DNA of 36,469 bases, from assembly GCA_045585895.1 (NCBI GenBank), contig JAZMZI010000115.1:1-36469 (forward strand), written 5' to 3'. This DNA is from SVTX01 sp045585895. Lineage in GTDB: Bacteria; Bacillota; Clostridia; Oscillospirales; CAG-272. The notes below the pieces were generated by a model. The model was not told the origin of the DNA, did no database searches, and saw nothing but the letters and a program-made list of their open reading frames with translations. This document shows, in pieces, positions 30,607-36,469 of the stretch (positions are counted from its first letter, which is position 1; each line of letters starts with the position of its first letter). Made by a program: the position numbers and the translations under genes.

Positions 30607-32436
30607 TTATTTATATATTTTTCCAATAACTTCACGACTTTCAATCGACCAGTTATCTCGATTTCTCGCGCTTCCGACGATCTTGTAGGTGACTATCTCG
30701 TCGGCTCTCGATTTATCCTCAAGGGTCACGGAAAGCTCGAAAAGGTATCTTCTCACTCTGTCCTCGCCCTCGGGAATATCGAAGAAGGATTCTCCCGTTT
30801 TCAGCTCAGTCAGTCCCTCGGATTCGTAGATCGTATTCCAAAGCTCGTCCTGAGAGATCTGCGCGGTGCTGGTCTTCGGCTCGGTTCCGCTGTCCCCCGA
30901 TCTCTTAAAGAGCATTGCCGTTACTCTCGTGCCGTTGTCGCTCTTGCTTGCCTCTCCGATAAGCTTGGTGTCGCTGAGCGCGGCGGGGTGGTCTCCCGTG
31001 ATAACGATGGTTGCGTCCTCGTACAGTCCGAGACGCTTCATCTCTCCTATATATTCGTTAATTATGGTAAGGCTCTGCTTGAGCGCCATGGTGGTATCGT
31101 ACTTTTCGCTGTCGTCTGCCTCTTCCCAGTTCAGATTGTATTTGACGGGCGTATGGCATCCGTAGATGTGGATAAAGCTGAACTGTCCTTGGCTGTCAAC
31201 CGTTTTGAACTCGTTATTCGTAATATAGTCATAAACGTTCTTCATGTCGGCGTCGTAAACCGCCTCGTCCGATTCGTAAACGGCGTGAGCGTTGAAATCG
31301 GGGGTGCTCATGTCTCCTACCGCGTCCTTTGCAACGAAAGGCAGACAGGTACTCAGCGAGAGACGCAGCATATCCTTTGCCAAAGACAGCTTGCTGTCGA
31401 TCTCATATCCGTTTATTCCCGACACGTTGCCAACGTATTCGGACATATAGCTCGCATCGTCGTAGGCATAGTATTTTTCCGTATAAACGTTAACGTCGTA
31501 ACCCGCGTTATACATAGCGCGAAGATGTCCGCCGTCGGTATATATTTCCTTAAAATAATTAAGTCTGGTATCTTCAAAATCGTTTTCCTTGCCCGTCAAC
31601 ATCGACGCAACCGCGGGATACGTGCGGCAATAGAGGCTGGTATAATCGTTATAAAAAGTAAATCCGTCAAGTCCTTCGAAAAATTCGGGCTCCGACTTCA
31701 TAAGCGCTTCGAAATATCTTATATCAAATCGGTCGATAAGGAAGAAAACCACGTTCTTGTCCTCGGAAAGCTCGTTCAGATTCTCGAACGTCAGCGCGCC
31801 GGGTTCTTTTTTCGAAGCATCCTCCTCGGAGTTTGATGATGAAGCGGTTCCCGCGGCATTAACGTCGATCCCGTCCAAAACCGCAATACTGCCCACCGTT
31901 TGAGTTACGAGTATTGCTATAAGAACGAACGCAACGGAAACGAAAAACATCGCTTTGCCCTGATTTTTCAACAATATCACCGCGGCTATAATTCCACCAA
32001 TAATCGCCAACCAAATTCCGATATTAGCCACGATAGCAAGAGGCGCAGCCTCGGTCACACCGACTCCGTCGCCCGCGAGTGCGTTTATATCACCGTTCAG
32101 ATAATATTTTTGAGCAAAAGTCATTACCGTAAAAGCAAAAACCGTTGCGGAAGCAATATCGAACGCCTTGCCGTCAAGCAGCATAAGCGCGCCGAAGATA
32201 ACGGCGGAAAGTATTGCCGCGATCGCCGCGACGTACGGCAAAAAATCACCGAGCGCAAAGGTAAACTCGCTGATATTTCCTATATAAGTCTCAAGAGGGC
32301 CGAAAAAGCATACCGTAAGCGGAGCGCCGACGGCAAGCAACAGCGCGGTAAGAAGCTTTCTCTTGAGAGAATAGACCCTTCTGTGGGACCTTACTTGAGA
32401 TTTGATTTTTTTATTTGAATTGTTTTTTTTACTCAT
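30607..32436 (-). CDS. LtaS/sulfatase-superfamily membrane phosphotransferase-like protein
   Basis: 609 residues. A basic N-terminus and about five transmembrane helices (about 28-45, 66-88, 96-112, 138-158, 166-188) precede an extracytoplasmic alkaline-phosphatase-superfamily domain (about 225-540). Metal-site candidates are FFLIDRFD (Asp235/Asp238), HIYGCHTPV and ITGDHPAA. The likely nucleophile region is LYCRTYPAVASMLTG (Thr272 or Cys270). This is the layout of LtaS and related phosphoglycerol transferases, although a sulfatase-like hydrolase cannot be excluded. It is the first gene of a three-gene operon with the YidC-glycerophosphotransferase fusion, which favours glycerol-phosphate chemistry. 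SD AGGAGA and a consensus promoter lie upstream. Confidence 0.85.
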   Translation of the reverse strand: MSKKNNSNKKIKSQVRSHRRVYSLKRKLLTALLLAVGAPLTVCFFGPLETYIGNISEFTFALGDFLPYVAAIAAILSAVIFGALMLLDGKAFDIASATVFAFTVMTFAQKYYLNGDINALAGDGVGVTEAAPLAIVANIGIWLAIIGGIIAAVILLKNQGKAMFFVSVAFVLIAILVTQTVGSIAVLDGIDVNAAGTASSSNSEEDASKKEPGALTFENLNELSEDKNVVFFLIDRFDIRYFEALMKSEPEFFEGLDGFTFYNDYTSLYCRTYPAVASMLTGKENDFEDTRLNYFKEIYTDGGHLRAMYNAGYDVNVYTEKYYAYDDASYMSEYVGNVSGINGYEIDSKLSLAKDMLRLSLSTCLPFVAKDAVGDMSTPDFNAHAVYESDEAVYDADMKNVYDYITNNEFKTVDSQGQFSFIHIYGCHTPVKYNLNWEEADDSEKYDTTMALKQSLTIINEYIGEMKRLGLYEDATIVITGDHPAALSDTKLIGEASKSDNGTRVTAMLFKRSGDSGTEPKTSTAQISQDELWNTIYESEGLTELKTGESFFDIPEGEDRVRRYLFELSVTLEDKSRADEIVTYKIVGSARNRDNWSIESREVIGKIYK

Positions 32437-32471
32437 ACGGTTCTCCTACGTCAATATATATCCAATTATAT

Positions 32472-32500
32472 ATAATACACCTTCTGCCCGATTTTGTCAA
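32472..32500 (-). promoter_or_regulatory. Promoter of the LtaS-like / YidC-fusion operon
   Basis: On the minus strand, TTGACA (32495-32500), a 17-base spacer, then TATTAT (32472-32477). Confidence 0.8.
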
Positions 32501-32728
32501 GTGGGAACGCGAAAAACCCTCCTTCGCGTCACAGGTATATAAAGGGCATTTTCCCTTTTTTCGACATACAATATTAGTGGAGGGGTAACTGTTCCGCCTC
32601 TCGGAAAACAAAGGCTTTTTAAATATTATTTTTTCCCGATCTGTTTAAAATCACTTCTCTTGTGGCAAAAATATTTTCAAAGAAACGAAACTCTGCCCAA
32701 GGGCAAAAGCGGAAAGGAATTATATAAA

Positions 32729-33169
32729 ATGCTATCCAATATAAAACGAGGAGATATTTTTTACGCTGATCTCAGCCCCGTGGTCGGGAGCGAGCAAGGA
32801 GGTCTCCGCCCCGTACTTATAATACAAAACGACGTTGGAAACAGGTACAGTCCCACGGTCATAGCCGCCGCAATCACCTCACGGATGGGCAAGACCAGAC
32901 TGCCCACTCATATCGATATCCACGCCGACAAGGTCGGGCTTGCCAAGGATTCGGTCATACTCCTTGAACAGATAAGAACTCTCGACAAACGCCGTCTTAA
33001 GGAAAAAATGGGACATCTTGACGGCGCGGTGATGACTCAGGTCAACAACGCTATTGCCGTAAGCTTCGGACTCGGTGGTACACAGGCATCCCCCGCCGAT
33101 ATCGGCACGGGTGCTGCCGTCACTGCCTCTTTTCCCGAAGTCACCCACGACAGCGGTCTGATAACGTAA
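32729..33169 (+). CDS. MazF/NdoA-type mRNA interferase (no antitoxin adjacent)
   Basis: 146 residues from ATG 32729 (SD AAAGGAA). The frame is open from 32660, but this start matches the family N-terminus MLSNIKRGDIFYADLSPVVGSEQGG. The PemK/MazF core is complete: RPVLIIQNDVGNRYSPTVI, AAITS, LPTHIDI and ILLEQIRTLDKRRL. Family members cut mRNA at short sequences and are held in check by a small antitoxin usually encoded just upstream. Here the upstream neighbour is the divergent LtaS-like gene and no MazE-type frame is seen in between. The C-terminal 30 residues (ASPADIGTGAAVTASFPEV and onwards) exceed the usual 116-residue length. A short TGCCC-AA-GGGCA hairpin lies just before the SD. Confidence 0.92.
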   Translation: MLSNIKRGDIFYADLSPVVGSEQGGLRPVLIIQNDVGNRYSPTVIAAAITSRMGKTRLPTHIDIHADKVGLAKDSVILLEQIRTLDKRRLKEKMGHLDGAVMTQVNNAIAVSFGLGGTQASPADIGTGAAVTASFPEVTHDSGLIT

Positions 33170-33175
33170 TATTCA

Positions 33176-33210
33176 CGGCAATTCGCCCATTCGCGGCGAA
33201 TTGCCGCTTT
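33176..33210 (+). terminator. Hairpin terminator after the mazF-like gene
   Basis: CGGCAATTCGCC / GGCGAATTGCCG, perfect 12-bp stem, 7-base loop, followed by CTTT; the T-tract is weak. Confidence 0.6.
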
Positions 33211-33267
33211 CATATTGACCGATAAGCAGATTTCTGTAAAATGTTTTTAAAAAAATCCTTAATTCTA

Positions 33268-33296
33268 TTGATTTTTTTCAAAAACTATGTTAAAAT
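33268..33296 (+). promoter_or_regulatory. Promoter of the aldolase gene
   Basis: TTGATT (33268-33273), a 17-base spacer, TAAAAT (33291-33296). Confidence 0.7.
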
Positions 33297-33353
33297 ATAT
33301 TGGTTGAAAAAAATTATACCGTTCGTCCGACCGATGAACAGAAAGGTAACAAA

Positions 33354-34313
33354 ATGGCACTTGTAAACACTAAAGAAATGTTCAAAAAGGCATACGAGGG
33401 CGGCTACGCTATCGGTGCGTTCAACATCAACAATATGGAGATAGTTCAGGCTATCACCGAAGCTGCAGGCGAGCTTCGCTCTCCCGTAGTTCTTCAGGTA
33501 TCCGCAGGCGCGCGTAAATACGCAAAGCAGGAATATCTTCTTGCTCTCGCAAACGCCGCTATCAAGGACAGCGGTATCGATCTTGCTCTCCACCTCGACC
33601 ACGGCGCAGATTTTGAGATCTGCAAGGCTTGTATCGACGGCGGCTTCACCTCCGTAATGATCGACGGCTCTCACCACTCCTTCGAGGACAACATCGCCCT
33701 CACCAGAAAGGTAGTTGAATACGCTCACGAGCGCGGAGTCGTAGTTGAAGGCGAGCTTGGCGTTCTTGCAGGCGTTGAAGACGACGTCGTTGCAGAGCAC
33801 TCCTCCTACACCCGTCCCGAGGAGGTTGAGGAGTTCGTAACCCGCACCGGTGTTGACTCCCTCGCTATCTCTATCGGTACCTCCCACGGTGCTTACAAGT
33901 TCACTCCCAAGCAGTGCACCAGAAACGAGCAGGGCATTCTTGTTCCTCCCCCTCTCCGCTTCGATATTCTTGAAGAGATCGAAAAGAGACTGCCCCAGTT
34001 CCCCATCGTTCTCCACGGCGCGTCCAGCGTTCCTCAGGAGTACGTTCAGGAGATCAACTCCATCGGCGGCAAGCTCCCCGATGCGGTAGGTATCCCCGAG
34101 GAGCAGCTCCGTAAGGCAGCTTCCATGGCTGTATGTAAGATCAATATCGACTCCGATATCCGTCTCGCCATGACCGCAGGTATCCGCCGCGTTATGCACG
34201 ATCAGCCCGAGGTGTTCGACCCCAGAACCTACCTCACCGTAGCTCGCGCCGAGGTCAAGAAGATGGTTGCTCATAAGATCGAGAACGTGCTCGGATCTGC
34301 TAATAAGCTTTAA
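33354..34313 (+). CDS. fba: Class II fructose-bisphosphate aldolase
   Basis: 319 residues from ATG 33354 (SD GAAAGG; the frame is open further upstream but MALVNTKEMFKKAYEGGYAI is the family start). Zinc and catalytic residues are visible in LHLDHGADFE (Asp82, His83). Others are in EGELGVLAG, SIGTSHGAYKF and IVLHGASSVP. The enzyme cleaves fructose-1,6-bisphosphate to DHAP and GAP in glycolysis. Codon use is strongly biased to C-ending and favoured codons, as expected for a highly expressed gene. A hairpin follows, before the thioesterase gene. Confidence 0.96.
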   Translation: MALVNTKEMFKKAYEGGYAIGAFNINNMEIVQAITEAAGELRSPVVLQVSAGARKYAKQEYLLALANAAIKDSGIDLALHLDHGADFEICKACIDGGFTSVMIDGSHHSFEDNIALTRKVVEYAHERGVVVEGELGVLAGVEDDVVAEHSSYTRPEEVEEFVTRTGVDSLAISIGTSHGAYKFTPKQCTRNEQGILVPPPLRFDILEEIEKRLPQFPIVLHGASSVPQEYVQEINSIGGKLPDAVGIPEEQLRKAASMAVCKINIDSDIRLAMTAGIRRVMHDQPEVFDPRTYLTVARAEVKKMVAHKIENVLGSANKL

Positions 34314-34331
34314 TTTAAAATAAAAACGGAG

Positions 34332-34357
34332 AATGGGACGTCCTCGGACGTCCCATT
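34332..34357 (+). terminator. Hairpin between fba and the thioesterase gene
   Basis: AATGGGACGTCC / GGACGTCCCATT, 12-bp perfect stem with a very tight loop, then GTTTAAA. It is placed 8 bases before the thioesterase ATG. It may be a partial terminator or may shape translation of the next gene, which lacks a clear SD. Confidence 0.6.
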
Positions 34358-34365
34358 GTTTAAAA

Positions 34366-35118
34366 ATGAAATTTACTTATAAATTAAAAACCAACTGGCA
34401 CGACACCGACGCTAACCGTGTTGTTCGTCCGTCAAAAATAGTCGAATATATGCAGGAGACCGCAAACCGTCAGTGCGAGGCGTCGGGGCTTCCTCTTGAA
34501 CGGTTGCGCGACGAAAAGAGTCTTGCTTTCATTCTCGGCGCAATATCGGTGAATATCTACGCACCGTTGCACGCATACGAGGATATTGAGGTAAGAACTT
34601 GGTGCCGCGAAGCAAAAAGCTATATTTTCATGCGTTATTTTGAGATTATCCGAGGCGGCGAAAAGATAGCGGAGGCATCTTCCACTTGGGTGCTTATCGA
34701 CCTTGAGAACAAGAATATGGTGCGCGCCGCCAATTACGACTTTTTGGGTGACAAGTTTTATTACGACAAACCCGTCGATTCCTCCGTTTTGCTTCCAAAA
34801 GCGAAAATTGACAAGGAGAAAACGCTCACTGATGTGGGAAAACGCAAAATATGCTATTCGGACATCGACTATAATATGCACATGAACAACACCCACTACC
34901 CCGATATGCTCTGCGACTTTCTCGAGGAAATGACCGATAGCGAGACCGCCTACCGCGTCTCGCAAATGTCTCTTTCTTATCTGAAGGAATCGCCCCTCGG
35001 CGCAACGCTTACCGTAACACGCGGAGAGATGGGCGAGAACGGGAAAATCGAGGTAAGAACGCTGAACGAAGCGGGAGATACCTGTCTTGAAGCGGTAGTA
35101 AAATTGGAATCTATATAA
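34366..35118 (+). CDS. Acyl-ACP thioesterase (FatA/FatB-like family)
   Basis: 250 residues from ATG 34366. An in-frame ATG at 34333 lies inside the hairpin stem, and the family alignment (MKFTYKLKTNWHDTDANRVV) favours 34366. Two tandem hot-dog domains (about 1-130 and 145-250) are present. The second repeat unit contains DIDYNMHMNNTHYPDML, whose Asn/His residues form the catalytic site in this family. It releases fatty acids from acyl-ACP in the cytosol. No SD is obvious, so translation may depend on coupling to fba transcription. A good terminator follows. Confidence 0.92.
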   Translation: MKFTYKLKTNWHDTDANRVVRPSKIVEYMQETANRQCEASGLPLERLRDEKSLAFILGAISVNIYAPLHAYEDIEVRTWCREAKSYIFMRYFEIIRGGEKIAEASSTWVLIDLENKNMVRAANYDFLGDKFYYDKPVDSSVLLPKAKIDKEKTLTDVGKRKICYSDIDYNMHMNNTHYPDMLCDFLEEMTDSETAYRVSQMSLSYLKESPLGATLTVTRGEMGENGKIEVRTLNEAGDTCLEAVVKLESI

Positions 35119-35119
35119 T

Positions 35120-35150
35120 AAAAAATGGCTGATTGGTTCAGCCATTTTTT
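35120..35150 (+). terminator. Intrinsic terminator of the thioesterase gene
   Basis: AAAAAATGGCTG pairs with CAGCCATTTTTT around a 7-base loop; the T-tract is in the stem base. Confidence 0.92.
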
Positions 35151-35159
35151 GTTATCAAT

Positions 35160-35265
35160 TTAAATAAATTGGGGGTTAGCGGTGAGGAGACGCGAGCCTC
35201 CGGTCAACATTGCGCTACGCGCAAGTTGGGTCGCTTTTTGGAAAAAAGCTCCGCATAAGCGGGAA
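35160..35265. other. Composition break / probable join
   Basis: Between the thioesterase terminator and the ychF fragment. It contains the palindrome TTGCGC-TAC-GCGCAA (35210-35224). A terminator-like left arm follows (TTTTTGGAAAAAAGCTCCGC with loop ATAA and the first bases of its right arm, GCGG, to about 35262). There the hairpin breaks off and GC-rich coding sequence begins. No gene is seen in it. Confidence 0.6.
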
Positions 35266-35889
35266 GTGGAAATGTGCGAGGAGCTCATCACTCACCTGTC
35301 CGACGGCTAGGCCGCCCGCTTCTTCCCCTTCACCGAGGCCGATCATGACATTCTGCAGGACGGCGGTCTCCTCAGCGTCAAGCCCGTTATCTACGTGGCC
35401 AACCTCAGCGAGGACGGCATGGCCGACTGGGAGAATGACGATAACTTCAAGGCGCTGGCCGCGCTGGCTGCCGAGCAGAACGCCGCCGTGCTGCCTGTTG
35501 CCGCCAAGTTCGAGGAGGACATCGCCGGCATGGAGGCCGAGGAGGCCGAGATGTTCATGGCGGAGCTGGGGCTCACCCAGCGGGGCCTGGATCGCCTCAT
35601 TCAGACCAGCTATGACCTGCTGGGCTATATCTCCTCCCTCACCGGCGGTGAGGATGAGGTGCGCGCCTGGACCATCACCCGGGGCATGAAGGCTCCCCAG
35701 GCCGCCGGCAAGATCCACAGCGATTTTGAGCGCGGCTTTATCCGCGCCGAGATCGTGGCCTTTGAGGATCTGAAGACCTGCGGCACCATGAATGCCGCCA
35801 AGGAAAAGGGTCTGGTGCGGCTGGAAGGAAAGGATTATGTGATGCAGGATGGCGATGTCACCCTCTTCCGCTTCAATGTCTCCAAATAA
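35266..35889 (+). pseudogene. ychF: 5'-truncated second ychF with in-frame TAG, foreign composition
   Basis: Reading from about 35266 gives VEMCEELITHLSDG, then a TAG at 35308, then AARFFPFTEADHDILQDGG and KPVIYVANLSED. It continues to a complete TGS domain (EVRAWTITRGMKAPQAAGKI) and stop at 35889. It matches the last ~200 residues of YchF (from about residue 164); the P-loop half is missing. The TAG stands where related proteins have Gln (CAG would be one base different), so it could be a true mutation or a sequencing error. An internal GTG at 35395 could restart a shorter frame. Codons (CTG, CGG, GCC) differ from all genes to the left. A complete ychF already exists at 1296-2390. Confidence 0.85.
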
Positions 35890-36469
35890 GAAAAAACGCA
35901 TCGAACTGCTGGATCTGTGGCGCACCATAGCGGTGCTGACCATGGTGGTTTGGCATATTCTGTGGGACATGACTGCCATGTTCGGGATGCTGCCGCCGGA
36001 TTTCATGAAGCAGGACAATGTGCAGCTGACCCGCTACTTCATCGTGTTCAGCTTTCTGCTGCTGTCGGGCATCTCCTCCCACTTCTCCCGGAGCAATGTG
36101 CGCCGGGGCTGGCAGACCGCCATGTGCGCCATGGTGATCTCCATCGTAACCTACGCCATCGGGGACCCGGCCAAATTCGGTATTCTCCATCTTTTTGCCG
36201 GGTGCATGCTGCTCTATGGCTGGCTGGGCAGGTGGTTTGAGAAACTCCCGGACATCCGGGCCGGTGTTCTGTCTCTGGGGATTTTTCTGGTGCTGTGGTC
36301 CTGGCTGGACACCTTTCGGGTGAGCTTCGACTGGCTGTTCCCCCTGGGCTTCCGTTCCATCTATTTTTATTCCTCGGACTACTACCCGCTGCTGCCCTGG
36401 TTTTTCCTGTTTCTGGTGGGTACGGTGCTGGGACGCCGGGTGGCCGCCGGGAACGGAAGCTGGAAGGAG
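35875..36469 (+). CDS. DUF1624 / heparan-alpha-glucosaminide N-acetyltransferase-like membrane protein, N-terminal part
   Basis: Starts at ATG 35875, overlapping the ychF fragment by 15 bases, and runs off the window (about 198 residues visible). IELLDLWRTIAVLTMVVWHI is the typical first helix of the DUF1624 acyltransferase-like family. Other features are YFIVFSFLLLSGISSHFSRSN, a GILHLFAGCMLLYG segment and several further helices. Members are predicted to move acetyl or acyl groups across membranes; the bacterial function is generally unknown. The composition is GC-rich like the ychF fragment, so both belong to the same foreign segment. The 3' end is outside the window. Confidence 0.87.

Noticed and set aside
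30352..31836. 494-codon plus-strand frame
   Set aside because: Antisense to the YidC-fusion and LtaS-like genes; no recognisable protein features.
33285..34274. 329-codon minus-strand frame
   Set aside because: Antisense mirror of the highly codon-biased fba gene.
35215..36018. 267-codon minus-strand frame at the window end
   Set aside because: Antisense to the ychF fragment and DUF1624 gene; a GC-rich shadow frame.

Overview
The window looks like a contig from an uncultured, probably gut-associated Clostridia-type Firmicute. Several things point that way: Gram-positive style SD sequences and strong TTGACA/TATAAT promoters, many predicted lipoproteins, an NdoA/MazF toxin, an LtaS-like enzyme, a CDP-glycerol transferase domain, and cohesin-like or Cys-knuckle surface proteins. 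Species-level placement is not possible from sequence reading alone. No tRNA, rRNA, CRISPR array, transposase or phage gene was seen.

Layout. 1-2390 (minus): truB (cut by the window edge), trmB and ychF, with a block of nested palindromes between trmB and ychF. 2576-7382 (minus): a four-gene operon of a small lipoprotein, a 605-aa lipoprotein, an Lgt-like membrane enzyme and a clostripain-family lipoprotein. 7383-8028: a divergent promoter region. 8029-10422 (plus): an orphan OmpR-type response regulator and a membrane-tethered HtrA-like protease. 10464-12843 (minus): an MFS transporter and a nucleoside-hydrolase-family enzyme. 13133-13345 (plus): a stand-alone acyl carrier protein.

13420-25325 is a cell-surface region. 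It holds a 1037-aa protein with duplicated beta-sandwich-like modules and a Ser-Glu repeat stalk, a cohesin-like protein, a repeat-bearing lipoprotein, a cytosolic GH39-type glycosidase, a compact transcription unit for a 41-aa peptide, and a 1636-aa secreted modular protein with CxxC knuckles. The two giant proteins appear to share a module type, so they may work on the same extracellular substrate or matrix (inference).

25523-28012 (minus): serC then serA (serine biosynthesis), separated by an array of small hairpins. 28214-32436 (minus) is the most unusual locus. It is one operon encoding an LtaS/sulfatase-fold membrane enzyme, a fusion of a YidC/Oxa1 insertase domain to a CDP-glycerol glycerophosphotransferase domain, and a 101-aa membrane protein. 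It suggests a phosphoglycerol-polymer (teichoic-acid-like) assembly or export machine.

32729-35118 (plus): an orphan MazF/NdoA toxin, class II fructose-bisphosphate aldolase and an acyl-ACP thioesterase. From about 35260 to the end the base composition and codon use change abruptly to GC-rich, CTG/CGG-rich codons. That part holds a 5'-truncated second ychF with an in-frame TAG and the start of a DUF1624 acyltransferase-like gene. It is most likely a chimeric assembly join or foreign DNA and should not be attributed to the same genome without checking.
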